64,000 nt of DNA from Elephas maximus indicus (lineage: Eukaryota > Chordata > Mammalia > Proboscidea > Elephantidae), in NCBI RefSeq assembly GCF_024166365.1, contig NC_064826.1:27552001-27616000 (forward strand), read 5' to 3'. Positions 9,984 to 21,275 of the stretch are shown one piece after another (positions within the stretch are counted from its first letter, which is position 1; each line of letters starts with the position of its first letter). The notes under the pieces were generated by a model, which saw nothing but the letters and a program-made list of their open reading frames with translations, was not told the DNA's origin and did not search any database. Both the position numbers and the translations under genes were made by a program.

Positions 9984-12235
9984 CCATCCATAACTATTCT
10001 TAATGCTTACATTATATTGTATTTTAGTACCAGGTCGCTGTGTTATTTACATGAATAACCCATGCCTGTGATTCCCAGTTTTACTTGCTGCCATGACAGG
10101 TCCCAAAAATTCAAAAGGAGAAGAGTATCAACTCCAAGGATACTCACTACAAGGATAAAACTTGGGCATTCACTAGTGACAGTATATAAAAAAAAAGTCC
10201 ACACGTACCCTAGTAATTTTGTTTGCTCCAAATGACATTAGCAAACATGTACTGTAGTATTGGAGAATATTTCCGGTTATAATGGTATCAAACATAGTTT
10301 ATAATAAATTATATTCTAAACCAATAAATTCCATATTAACTTAATTATATCAGCAAATTACTCAAACTCATTAAACCCACAAAGGAAATATAATCAAAGT
10401 AAAACAATTATAAAGCATGTTGGCATTTCCCAGGTAATGCCTCCATTAAGAAGTAGATTCTCCTTTTCCCTGCTACCTTTTATGAAGAGTGCTAACAGTG
10501 GCTACAATTTAGGTTCCAGTAGGAAACATGACCGCACTGACATCACTCAACAATGATATTACTGCTGATGGGACCTTGTGTTTCCCTGTATTGGAGTTCA
10601 AAGTTCTTCATCCGGGCAAAGGTTAAGAGTGCATGCTAAGCAGCAAAATGGGTGGACTGTGCTGGTTATTCTCCATTTGCTCCCTCCCACCCATACCTTG
10701 ATACATACCCTGCCCCTTATTCTGTGTGTGGTAGGACACTGACCCCTATGCATTCCATTACCAGGGTTCCCCGGCTTCCAGTTGGGTTTGGCCAAAGAGA
10801 GGCTATAATAGGGTATTGGAAGGTGGGGGGAGAAAGAGATTTGAATATTTATTCCCCTCTCTTCCACCTTTGCTTGGCCACAGTTTTCAAAAAAGCTTCT
10901 TTCTATGGTTATAGCTTCTGTCTAGAAGCTGCTCATCATAACTCCAAACTTTCTTCAGGCTCTGGGAAACTATCCTGCATCCATGTTCCTTCAGTCTTGG
11001 GGTGGCAATAATTGCCACTATTGCTGGTCCCTGGGAGTTTCACCATCCCTCTTTGGTTCTCTTAACCCTGTCTATACCTCTGTAGATAATACTTGCATAA
11101 AACTCTCACAATTATATCCTTTATATTTGCCCTTTATTTTCTGCTAGAACATTGACTGATATACCATGGAAGAGAGGACAAACTGGGGGTGGCCAGGTGA
11201 GGGCAGCCATTGGGATTGGGATGCAGCTGCAAATAGTGGGGAAGATGCAGCTAGGTAGACAGAATGCAATATCCAGAGAACGTAGACAGAGACAACTGTT
11301 GGTGTTTTAGAGGAGCAATCAGCATCAGAGAGTAAGAAAGAGAAGTAGTAGTATGTATTGATAGGCAGGTGAAGTAAGGGATCCCAAGAATCTAGAAGAA
11401 GGTCATCTTTGTGCAATCCTGGAAGCCAGGTAGACAGCATAAGGAAATCAGGGATTCTAGATGTCAGGGCTATATGCACCAGAATTCCTGTCTCTGGGAT
11501 TTAGCAAGTACATGGAAAAACTTCAGTCTATGTGATTAAGTTTCTGAATAGATTATGAAATGCTGGTTAACTCGCTCCTTACATTTGTTTGTTCACCCAT
11601 TCGTCAAATATTTATTGAGCTCCTTCTTTATTCTAGGCCCTGGGTTGAGAGTCAAGTGTATAAAGGTGACTAAGATACATTCTTTGACTTCACTGGGCTC
11701 ACTGTCTACTAAGAGGTGAAGACTGGTGGGTACGTAATTGTAATACATGGCTGCTAGACTTCTTTATCTGGATATGCTCTGCAGGTTCCTCAAACTAAAT
11801 ATACATGAAACTGAACTCATTAACTCCTTCTAAAAAGCATATCTCTTCCTCTACTCTCCGTCTCTATGCATAGCACAGCTATGACCTTGTCTCAGGACAA
11901 AATAATGTGACTCTTTAAGGCACTGGTTTAATCCTTGGCTGACAGCCATCATCCCTCTTTTTATCCTCTGGGTGTATGTCTTTATTAGAGAGTTTTTCTT
12001 ATTATTTTTTTGCACTGCCAAGGTTGAGAACTACTGCATTAGATATAACTCCATTCTAAATTGGGGTCACAATATATGTGTGTATGTGTGTGTGTCTGGG
12101 AAGGGGAAGAGTCAAGTATTTCATACTAAGTGGATATAAGGGCTTGGAGCCAGGTAGTTATTGTTGGAGATGCCAAAGATATAGTGTGGCTCTAAATTCA
12201 GGTGGGATATACTTAAGATCATAATTTGGCTCTCA
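9984..12235. other. Intergenic sequence without a recognisable gene
   Basis: About 2.2 kb, AT-rich. An L2-like phrase (ATTTATTGAGCTCCTTCTTT) begins near 11609. A TG-rich microsatellite lies at about 12072-12097. Scattered short open frames have no recognisable homology. Confidence 0.5.
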
Positions 12236-13253
12236 TGGACTTGTTTTCATTTTCTTCAGCTTCAACTTGAACTTGCATATGAGCAATTGATTACCTGTTT
12301 CACAACTGACCCTTGGCCTTGTTCTGACTGATGATATTGAATTTCTCCATCATCTGTTTCCACAGATGTTGTCGATCTGATTCTGGTGTATTCCATCCTG
12401 AGAGGTCCACATATATAGTGCCATTTATGTTGTTGAAAGAGTATTTGCAATGAATAAGTCATTGGTCTTGCAAAATTTCATCCACAATCTCTGGCATTGT
12501 TTTTACCACCAAGGCCAAATTTCCCAACTACTGATCCTTCTTTGCTTCCAACTTTTGCATTCCAATCACCAATAATTATCAATGCATCTTGATTGAATGT
12601 TCAAATTTCAGACTGCAGAAGTTGGTAAAAAGCTGCAATTTCTTCACCCCTTGGCCTTAGTGGTTGGTGTGTAAATTTAAATAATAGTGATATTAACTGG
12701 CCTTCCTTGTAGGCGTATGGATATTATTCTATCACTGACAGAGTTGTACTTCAGGATAGATCTTGAAATGTTCTTTTTGACGATGAATGTGATGTCATTC
12801 CCCTTCAATTTGTCTTTTTCGACATAGTAGACCATATGATTGTCTGATTCAAAATGACCAGTATCAGTCCATTTCAGCTCACTAATGCTGAGAATGTCAA
12901 CTTTTATGTATTCCATTTCATTTTTGACAAATGCCAATTTTCCTAGATTCATACTTTGTACATTCCAGGTCCCGATTATTAATAGGTGTTTGCAGCTGTT
13001 TCTTCTGATTTTGAGTCTTGCCACATCAGCAAATGAAGGTCCTGAAGGCTTGACTCAATCCATGTCATTACAGTTTGAGGGTGCAGCTGTTTCCCAGTTG
13101 TCTTTTGAGTGCCATCCAACCTGCGGGGCTCATCTCCTGCCACTATACTGGACAATATTCTGCTGCTATTCACAAGATTTTCATTAGCCAATTTTTTCAG
13201 AAGCAGACTGCCGGGTCCTTCTTTCTAGTCTGTCTTAGTCTGGAAGTTTATTT
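12236..13253 (-). mobile_element. RTE LINE 5' fragment with endonuclease domain, antisense
   Basis: The minus-strand frame 13024-12677 encodes an APE-type endonuclease start (IGTWNVQSMN, then DILSISELKW and HMVYYVEKDK), as in RTE-clade LINEs. The upstream minus-strand sequence to 13253 matches the 5' segment seen again at 34361-34690. No reverse transcriptase region is attached. Confidence 0.82.
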
Positions 13254-13862
13254 TTTCTCTTTTTTCATTGTAAAGAAATTTCTGAGACCTCTCAGACTTA
13301 TTACAACAAGCACCACTGCAATAAAAATATTTGAAATTCACCTTTTCAAGGAACAATATTTCTCATTGCATATTTTGCAAAATTCCTGAATCATTTGAAT
13401 AGTATTTTGAATCACAGAAGAAGGATTTTGGCTGGGTTAATGTTTCATCAGGGTGGGAGCAGGCCAGAGGGGTTTATGGGATTGCCATGGAAAGCAAGAG
13501 AGAAGCAGCCTGAACCTCATTGCCCTCACTGGAGTCACGATGCTCCAGGGCCCCTTTCCAGCTTTTCCCATTCAGGAACTGAATTTTGACTGATTTTCCA
13601 CTAGTGCTCAGCCATTTTTAAAACAAGTCACGGTGACCAGTCATAAGATTAACTCATTTCAGCAAGCATTTGCTGAATGCCTTCTGTGCTGGATACTCTC
13701 CTTTGAACCTTCCAGAACTTCTACCCCTTCTCTATCTGCTCTGTCCCCTGGAAGGCTGACCTTTTCAGATTATACCAACCCTTCTGGCTTTGTATTAGTG
13801 GAAGGCACCAGCAAGAGATGGGAGGGTAGGAAGAGAGTTAAATAGGGTTATTGTTCCCTAGG
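13254..13862. other. Unassigned intergenic sequence
   Basis: No gene and no repeat I can name with confidence. Confidence 0.4.
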
Positions 13863-14285
13863 CCAAGGATTTGCAAACATGGCCCTTAGGCCATATCTGG
13901 CATTCAGTTTGTTTTTGTAAATAAAGTTTTACCGGAACACCAAAATCAAAACCAAACCCATTGCCATCGGAGTCAATTCTGACTCATAGTGACCCTATAG
14001 TACATGGTAGAACTGCCCTATAGGGCTTCCAAGGAGTGCCTGGTGGATTCGAACTGCCGACCTTTTGGTTAGCAGCCATAGCTTTAACCACTACACCACT
14101 AGGGTTTTCTCCTGGAACACAGCCATATCCATTTGTTTAAGTATTGTCTGTGGCTGCTTTCACTTTTTGACCAGTTGATAAGTTGTTGAAACTGAGACCA
14201 TATAGTCTGCAAAGCCTGTTGACCTCTGCCTTAGGTAGCTCCTTTACAGAAAAGTCTGTTGACCTCTGCCTTAGGTGGCTCCCTC
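13863..14285. repeat. Old DNA-transposon-like repeat, split by a SINE
   Basis: The phrases TTGTAAATAAAGTTTTACCG (before the SINE) and AACACAGCCATATCCATTTG (after it) belong to a common mammalian repeat that I believe is hAT-derived. A direct duplication, 14211-14250 repeated from 14251, lies at its end. Confidence 0.45.
13945..14110 (-). mobile_element. AfroSINE, antisense
   Basis: On the minus strand it has the SINE head (ACCAAAAGGTCGGCAGTTCG) and body and ends in an AATGGGTTTGGTTTT tail. The flanking words GGAACAC at 13935-13941 and just after 14110 suggest a target duplication. Confidence 0.88.
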
Positions 14286-14289
14286 TCTG

Positions 14290-14668
14290 AGAGGGGTTAT
14301 TGATTCCTTAGGCAACTCCATCCCTGTCAAAAGCCACCGCTCTGGTAGCATTCCCTGCAGCTACAGCTACAATCACAGCTAGGGCTCTTCCTGAAGTCTG
14401 GCGACCATCTCTTCCCCTTGCCCATTGTAAGCCTACAGATATTTCCCACTGGTGCCTGCCCCAGGGTGAGTCACCATATTTTGCTGCCTTCCTTTAGCAC
14501 ACTCCCTTTTGTCTCCTAATTTACCCTGCTAGTTTGTGCCTACCCTTTCCTGCTGGAACATTCGCTGACACACCTATTACACGCATAACAGTGCACTAGA
14601 ACAATGCAGGTGAGGGAGAAACGAACCCTAAATGAACAGGCGTTATTATGCGTCTTATGATCTGATCA
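14290..14668. other. Unassigned intergenic sequence
   Basis: Moderately GC-rich, no frame or repeat recognised. Confidence 0.35.
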
Positions 14669-14868
14669 GGAGCGCCGGTGGTGCAATAATGGTTAACTGC
14701 TTAGGGGCTAACCAAAAGGTTGGCAGTTTGAAGCCACTAGCCACTCTGTGGGAGAAAAAACTTGGTGATCTGCTCCTGTAAAGATTACAACCTAGGAAAC
14801 CACACGGGACAGTTTTACTCTGTTCTATAGGGTTGCTATGAGTCAGAATTGACTAGATGGCATACGAC
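14669..14868 (+). mobile_element. AfroSINE, long-body form
   Basis: It has the tRNA-like head (GCCGGTGGTGCAATAATGGTT), an extra middle segment with GTAAAGATTACAACCTAGG, and the GAATTGACTAGATGGCA tail. The extra segment separates this subtype from the short copies in the window. Confidence 0.85.
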
Positions 14869-15091
14869 ATGATCTGATGGTGGTGACTGGGGAGGGATGG
14901 CAACAAGACAACTATAATGCAAGGAAGACTGTGATACATGCAGTTAAGACAGGCAGATACACACATGTACTAGAGCCAAACAGAGAAAGGAGAGATCGCA
15001 TCTGGCTGAAATATTCAGGGAAGGCTTCATTGAGAAAGTGATATTTGAACTGAACCTTAACACAGGGTGTCTGAGCTATGTAATGCAGGCA

Positions 15092-15479
15092 TAACAAAAA
15101 CAACAACAAAAGATACCACAATACCTGGTTTTAAAGGATAGGAATTTATCGTCTCCCAGTTCTGGAGGCTACAAGTCCAAACCAGGACATTGACTCTAGG
15201 GGAAGGTCCTCCCTCACTGGTAGCCCTGAGAGTTCCTTGGTGTTCCTTGGATTGTAGACAATTCATCGCATGTTCTCTTTTCCCTGTGTGTGTGTGTGTC
15301 CGTCTCTGAGTCTGTTTTTCTTTCTTGTAAAACACCACTTAGAAGAGATTAGGCTTAGGACCCACCCTACTGGGATGTGGCCTCATTAGTATAACAGAAG
15401 AAAACTTTTTCCGTATTTACAGGTACAGGGTTTAGAACTTCAGCATAACTCTTTTGGGGATACAATCCAATCCATAACA
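15092..15479 (-). repeat. MaLR-like solo LTR, antisense (old)
   Basis: On the minus strand it begins TGTTATGGATTGGATTGTAT and runs through the polyadenylation-side text near 15100-15170 (GGAATTTATCGTCTCCCAGT on the plus strand). It is more diverged than the other MaLR LTRs here. Confidence 0.75.
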
Positions 15480-16514
15480 GATGAGTTAATTTTAGAGAGG
15501 TGGATATTTTTAGAAATGAGAGTTACAGATAAGTGGAAACGAGATATTTGGGGAAAATTAAATAATAATTGCCAGTTTCTTTAGCTAAACACTTGGCAAA
15601 GCACTTTGAACATTATTTCGTTTTAGCCTTGTAATGACTCCATCAAGTTGTTCCTGTTACTATCCTATTAACAGATAACAGGGAACCAAGGCTCTTTAAA
15701 AGCTAAGCAACTTGCCCAGGATTTATAGCTTGAAGGGGAAATGTAAGGATTCTGACCCAAGCCCTTAATCCTTAGGGAGGGAGCAAAGTATAGATCGCGT
15801 TTCACAATTGGTCTTGGGCTGGTTTTGCTGCAATATAGTATGTGTGAAGGTGGATCAGAAATCAAGCTGAAAAGATTCACTTTGACTGTATATTGAAGCT
15901 AAGGAGTTTGAACTAGGGTGATAGCTGCAGGTTTTTAAAGGATGGGGTAGACATTGTGGGTAAAGTTGGTGGGTCAGAGGAAGAACTGAAGCAAATTTGG
16001 TGTTTTAGGTCTGGTTAGTGGAGACTAGGAAGATGGTGGTGTCATTAACAGAGTTAGGGAACACAGGAAGAAGAGAAGACATTAGAGGAACGAGGAGCCT
16101 GGTTTTGAATATGTGAAGCTACAGATACAGCAGAAAATTCCAACTTCCAGAAACAAGAATTTTTTTTTTTCCTACTATTGGAGATGTGAGTGAATTTCAG
16201 AAGAAAGTTCTAGGCTCTAGATGGTTGATATGAGAGTTCAATAGCTAAACACACATCTGTGACAGGTGTGAGAAAGGTTTAAGTGGTGGAGAAAGTTGTA
16301 AAAACAGCAGGGAAGATGACCAGTGCCATTGACACCCAGCCCACCAGACCATGGATGAACTTCAGGAGGTTTCCAATACCCCCATGAAATTACATGCAAA
16401 ATTTAGTGATTATGACATCTCTAGGGGAGAGAGTGCATAACTTTACTGAGACTTCAGCGGTACGTGACTGTGCAAAAGTTAAAAAGCTCTAATTTAAAGG
16501 TGTGCCGAGGAAGA
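15480..16514. other. Intergenic sequence with MIR and L2-like debris
   Basis: MIR-like text lies at about 15590-15760 (GCAACTTGCCCAGGATTTAT). L2-like text follows from about 15870 to 16480. No gene is seen. Confidence 0.5.
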
Positions 16515-16690
16515 AGAAGCCCTGGTGGCGCAGTGGTGAAGTGCTAGGCTGCTAACCAAAAGATGGGTGGCTCCCCAAGAGAAAGTAAAGATTACAGCCT
16601 AGGAAACTCAATGGAGGGCAGTTCTACTCTGTCCTACAGGGTCCTTATGAGTTGCAATTGACTCCATGGTAATGGCTCTTTTGTTTATTT
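16515..16690 (+). mobile_element. AfroSINE
   Basis: It begins AGCCCTGGTGGCGCAGTGGT, carries a small deletion in the head, keeps the GTAAAGATTACAGCCTAGG middle, and ends at a T-rich tail. Confidence 0.88.
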
Positions 16691-17278
16691 GTTTGTTTTG
16701 TTTTTGGAGGAAGAGAAATCAGTCATCAGAGTTTATTACAAAAGCCAAGAAGTGTTAAGAGTTTCAAGAAGGAAAGACGGTGGGTCCCCAGTGCCGATTA
16801 TGGCAGACGTGTTGAGGGAGATGAGGGCTGAGAGGCAGCTGCTGAATTTGGTGATTAAGAGCTCATCAGTGGCCTCTAAGCAAGTAATTTCAGTAAAGCG
16901 GACGGGTGGAAGTTTGGGTGCAAGGTAAAAAAAAAAAAGTGGGAGTTTATTCCTGGTCTTCCCAGCTCAGTAAATCCACCCTCTTGCTCAAGCCATGTTT
17001 CTCTTTCTCTGCTTGTCCCCACTCCAACCTCAATCTGAGTGGGGCTTGATAATTTTATAAGACATATCCAGGATCTGATATAATCTAGACAATAATTATT
17101 TAGTTCTTGAACTCTTGCCAGACGTGGTTGGTTAAACTTTGGAAGCATTTTACATATTTAGAAGTTCTTTTTTTTTACAGTGTATTAATTCTACTAATTT
17201 TATTCTTACTACCTACCCTTTCAAAACATGAGTTACTGGTCCCTGAATCCTTGGATTCATCCACTGTGGACATTATAT
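16691..17278. other. Unassigned intergenic sequence
   Basis: No supported gene. Short frames on both strands have no homology that I recognise. Confidence 0.4.
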
Positions 17279-17350
17279 GCTAACTATATGATTTAAATAA
17301 ATGTATGGGCAAGTGCTAACTATATGATTTAAATAAATGTATGGGCACGT
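17279..17350 (+). repeat. 36-bp tandem duplication
   Basis: The unit starting GCTAACTATATGATTTAAAT occurs at 17279-17314 and again at 17315-17350, with two differences near the end. Confidence 0.9.
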
Positions 17351-17610
17351 GGGGCAGTTCCACTCTGTCCTGTAGGGTCTCTGTGAGTTGGAATTGACTC
17401 CACAGCAACGGGTTTAGTTTTTGGGTTTTTATGTAAGGTCCTTGCCTAGTGCTCAGCTGGTAATCAAAAGGTTGGTGGACCCCGCCCAGTGGCACGTGGG
17501 AGAAAAGGCCTGGAGATGTGTAAAGATCACAGCCAAGAAAACCTATGGGGCAGTTCTACCCTTTAACATTTGGGGTAGCCACATATAGCAACCAACTCTA
17601 TGGCCAAAGG
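17351..17610 (+). mobile_element. Two AfroSINE pieces in tandem
   Basis: A 3' half at about 17351-17427 (GGGGCAGTTCCACTCTGTCC to GCAACGGGTTTAG) is followed at about 17441-17610 by a diverged near-complete long-body copy. Confidence 0.8.
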
Positions 17611-18069
17611 TAACAACAACATGGGCTGTGTTGTGTTCGCGTATATTTTTCTTTTATGCCTCGGTTTAATCAGAAAGGTTAGGAGGGAGGATGGAGCGTG
17701 GATGAGTGTGCGCATGTGCAAAAATGTTTCATTTTGTGTTATGGTCTTGGGGCTAGTCTTTACGATTGTATTTCCCGCTGTCCCTCTAGGACTACATCGT
17801 CAGGACTCTCCAAGAACATTGGACTTTGTCATGTACGTAAGGACTCTTACTGGTATTGGATGTGGACACACTAGACTTCATTCCTCCCTGTCCCAGTTGG
17901 CCGGCCTCGAAAGCTGTCCTGAGAACTGTCATCTGGCTTATTTCACAGGCTGTGAAAACACTTTAGAAAGTGTACAACGCTAAATGAAAGTGAGATACAT
18001 GGGCTTGCAGCTTTCTTTCAGGAGATACGCACAGCTAGTTAGCGGTGATGCCCAGATGTTTTTTAGTCC
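17611..18069. other. Unassigned sequence upstream of the CpG island
   Basis: A 127-codon open frame (17600-17983) has no recognisable family and spans the SINE edge. I do not call it a gene. Confidence 0.4.
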
Positions 18070-18184
18070 TTCTGCGCCCTGCCTCCCCTCTTCCCGGGAC
18101 AGGTACAAACTCGGTCAATAACTGTGCTGGGAGAAGGTGATGCCCCCCGGAGTCCAGCAGGTCACAGATCCGAGAGGGAGAAGC

Positions 18185-18320
18185 CTTTCGGGGCGGAGCA
18201 GGGGCAGGGCCTGACCCAGCACCCGCAGCGCCGCCGATTGGCGGAGGAGAAGGTTGTTCCCCGAGGGCGGCCGCCGACTGGCTGCGGGAGGAAGGGCATG
18301 ACGTCTTTAGGAGTTGAGTA
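18185..18320 (+). promoter_or_regulatory. AASS: Probable AASS core promoter (GC box, inverted CCAAT, CRE-like site)
   Basis: A GC box (GGGGCGGAG) lies at 18190-18198. An inverted CCAAT box (GATTGG, an NF-Y type site) is at 18236-18241. A CRE-like octamer with one mismatch (TGACGTCT) is at 18299-18306. No TATA box is apparent, as usual for CpG-island promoters. The order and spacing suggest initiation somewhere around 18310-18350, but no transcript data are available to me. The motifs are seen; their use is inferred. Confidence 0.55.
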
Positions 18321-18435
18321 AACGCTCCCTGCCGCCGGGCCCCATCCCAATATCTGGGGGAACTCGGAGCCGGCCGGGCGCCCACCCTGAGCTCGGCGGC
18401 GGCGCGCGTCCGCTCTGCGCCCTGGGGAGGACGAG
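18310..18435 (+). other. AASS: AASS exon 1 (non-coding, 5' UTR; start approximate)
   Basis: The 3' border is set by the donor GACGAG|GTGAGG at 18435/18436 inside the CpG island. The next credible acceptor that leads to the AASS start codon is at 32467/32468, giving a first intron of about 14.0 kb. The 5' border is a guess. If transcription started upstream of 18298, a short upstream frame (ATG at 18298, stop ending 18321, seven codons) would be included. No other gene fits this donor. Confidence 0.6.
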
Positions 18436-18760
18436 GTGAGGAGGCGCGGGACAGGCCGGGCCACGGGGCGCTGGGCTCACCGCGGAATGCGCTTGGAGAT
18501 CGCCGGCCGGGAGCGGGGGGCGCAGCGCGGCGCGGGCTCGGCCTCGGCTCCCAGCCTCGCGGCGGCCCAGGCTTCCCTTACCCTGAAGGGGGCCGGGGCC
18601 GGACCAGGCCGGGCAAGCGAGCGGGGAGGTGGAGGCAGTGGGGGCTGCCCGACCAGGACTCCCTTCCGGGCGCGTTCCTGCCAAGGAGGGAGGGTGGTCG
18701 GCGCGGCTCCAGAATTTCTGAACTGGAAGGGGACCGGATGGCAATTCGGATTCCTTTAAA

Positions 18761-20269
18761 TTTTGGCGGGGCTCAGGGTGATTGCTGGCGAGTAAAGGGC
18801 TGGTGTTGAAGCAGAGGAACACTTTATTTTGGACTGTACGACCATTTGGGTTGTTAGAGACTAAGGGGGTTAAACCCTACCCAGACTAAAACCCCTCCCC
18901 CACGTCCCCAAACTATCCCTGGGCGACGTTACCAGTTTACCTGTTGTTAAAGTGACCTTTCAGCTCCTGCCTGCTTAACACAACTCAGATCAGAAACGTC
19001 TCGCAGTGTCTATCTCGGGCTCTGAGATAAAGGCCCTGAAGCAAGCTGTCCAGACTCTCAGAAAGGGCGGGGAGGTTAAAAAAAACACCCCAAACTCACT
19101 GCCTTCGAGGCGGATTCCTTGCCTGCGGGAGGCCCCCAGGGGCTGCGTGGGCCTTGGGAACAGTTGCGCCCACTCTGCTTGATGGAATGGGGCTGAATGG
19201 CAATTTCCAGAAGGGGTGTGTTTTTCAGGCACTGACTTCAGGGGGAGAGAGACAGAGACAGAGTTAGTTCAGTGACCTGAACAAGGTTTAACATTTTCTG
19301 ATATTGTGGGTCATCAGTTATTGGAATGTGAGGAAGGTGAATGAATGGTCCTTGAGTCAGGCAGTGGAGTTGGAATATTTTATTTTAAAAAATCTCACTG
19401 GTGGCAATTTGTGCGTGTGTTTTGTCACTTACACTCCTCCTGCTTTTGCCCGATAAAAACGAGTGAACCTAGCGCTGCGTGACCTTTTGGCATTTTAACC
19501 TGGTGAGCCTTTCTGTAAAGCGAGTAAGGGGACAAAGGTGGAAGCCGACTTTCCCGAGTGATTTTCCCATGCCTCAGAAAATCATATTTGTTATCAGTTT
19601 CAGGTATTAATGGTGGCAGTGTGATCAGAAATGTAATTTATTTTAATTTTATATGTCCTATTCCCCCCCCCCCCCATTAGTCCTATTAGTCCTTTATTTA
19701 AGCATTAACAGACCTTGTTTGGAATATGAACTTTGGTGCCTAAGCTGTCCTCATTTTCTTTTTTTAAGTTTTTTAAAAATTCCAAATATTCTTTTATTAA
19801 TATTCTCATCAAAATAACATTACGAATGTAAGTTCCCTAGGCGAGCCCACAAAAAATTTTACACAATTCATGGAATCATGGAAACATTGCGCATTTGCAA
19901 TGGGAAGTAACCAGAAATATTAGCAGAGTGATCCAATCTAAGATGCAGTCAACTGCAAATTGCATCACTATTTCAGAGATGTTAAAATGTGAAAAATTGT
20001 CTGAAATTTGAAGAAATACAGTATTAAAATGTTACTAATCCAAAGAAGTTGGAGAAAAGAAAATAAGAAAAATATTTCTTCATTTTGAACATCCTGGCCT
20101 AAAGGATAAAGTTGAAGAGAGGGCTCCTTGGGCTCTAATTTTCTCAGAAAAATATAAAGGAGGAATTAATACAGAGCCTTACCACAGTGTGACAGGAATG
20201 GAAGGCTGTGTTTCCTGTTAGTGCCTGGGATTTTGCTCAGCTTTGTGGAGTGGGCAGGCCTGAAGCCTT
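18761..20269. other. AASS: AASS intron 1, first part
   Basis: No repeat family is recognised over most of this. A C-run (about 19665-19674) and AT-rich sequence follow. Because it flanks a CpG-island promoter it is the most likely place for intronic enhancers, but I see no decisive motif. Confidence 0.4.
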
Positions 20270-20465
20270 TTTCTTAGCATTTACTGAATGCCTTCTGTGT
20301 ACCAGGTGCAGAGTATTGGTTCAATTAAACTGTGCAACAGCCCTGGAAGGTAGATACTAATGTGATTGCCATTTTGCAGATGAGGCACAGAGAGGTTAAG
20401 TTATAGACCAAGGTCACTTAATAAGTGGGGGAGCTGAGGTTTGAACCCAGGTTATTTGTGGGGAA
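20270..20465 (+). repeat. MIR SINE
   Basis: The phrases TTTGCAGATGAGGCACAGAG and AGGTTTGAACCCAGG are MIR core landmarks. Confidence 0.8.
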
Positions 20466-20486
20466 AGGAGTCTATTCCTTTGAGTT

Positions 20487-20553
20487 TTACGTAGATCTGT
20501 TGTACATAGGGTCACTTTGAATCAGAACCGACTCCATGGCACCTGACAACAAC
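20487..20553 (+). mobile_element. 67-bp RTE 3' tail insertion
   Basis: Only the extreme 3' end of the RTE (ATAGGGTCACTTTGAATCAG to ACCTGACAACAACA) is present. ATTCCTTTGAGTT (20474-20486) and ATTCTTTTGAGTT (20554-20566) are its target duplication, 12 of 13 matching. Confidence 0.88.
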
Positions 20554-20766
20554 ATTCTTTTGAGTTACCTATTTCCTGTTGCAAGTTCTGGGCTCCTGGT
20601 CACTGAGGTTAGTGCAGGTAGCTTAGGTGAATATCCTCCATAGTGGTTTTTGGTATTTTGTTTCCCTGTTTAGTGTACTTTAGACAGATGTTCTAAGTCA
20701 GAATGCATATATATGGTTGAATACACATGGTTAAATATTACTGCTTCTCTTGTAATCCATAGTGCC

Positions 20767-21275
20767 TGTCTTAGTTATCTAGTGCTGCCATAACAGAAGT
20801 ACCACCAGTAGATGGCTTTAACATTTATTTTCTCATTGTCTAGTGGGTTACAGGTCCAAATTCAGGGCATCAGCTCCAGGGGAAGGCCTTCTCTCTCTGT
20901 CGGCCCTGGAGGAAGGTCTTTGTCCTTAATCTTCCCCTGGTCGAGGAGCTTCTCGGGTGCAGGGACCCAATGTCCAAAGGACGTGCCCTGCTCCTGGTGC
21001 TGCTTTCTTGGTGGTATGAGGTCCCCAACTCTCTGCTTGCTTCCCTTTCCTTTTATCTCCTGAGAGATAAAAGGTGGTGCAGGCCACACACCAGGGAAAC
21101 TCCCTTTACCTTGGATCAGGGAGGGGATCTGAGTGAGGATGGTGTTACAATCCCACCCTAATCCTCTCAACGTGAAATTACAATCACAAAATGGAGGACA
21201 ACCACACAATACTGGGAATCATGGCCTAACGAAGTTGACACATATTTCTGGGGGGACACAATTCAATCCATGATA
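20767..21275 (-). repeat. MaLR LTR (3' LTR in element orientation)
   Basis: 509 bp from TGTCTTAGTTATCTAGTGCT to CAATTCAATCCATGATA on the plus strand. It lacks the SINE micro-insertion present in its partner. Confidence 0.9.

Larger units (their letters stand above)
18070..18760. promoter_or_regulatory. AASS: CpG island over the AASS promoter, exon 1 and start of intron 1
   Basis: This block is sharply GC-rich with dense CpG dinucleotides, unlike the AT-rich, CpG-poor sequence on both sides. It begins about 14 kb upstream of the AASS start codon and contains a good splice donor at 18435/18436. Open frames here on both strands reflect GC content and have no recognisable homology. Confidence 0.9.

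Noticed and set aside
17600..17983. 127-codon frame upstream of the promoter
   Set aside because: It starts inside a SINE fragment, shows no known domain and has no splice or promoter context.
18124..18822. Several long open frames on both strands in the GC-rich block (up to 171 codons)
   Set aside because: Composition of the CpG island removes stop codons. The frames overlap on both strands, are low-complexity (Pro/Gly/Arg/Ala) and match no family.
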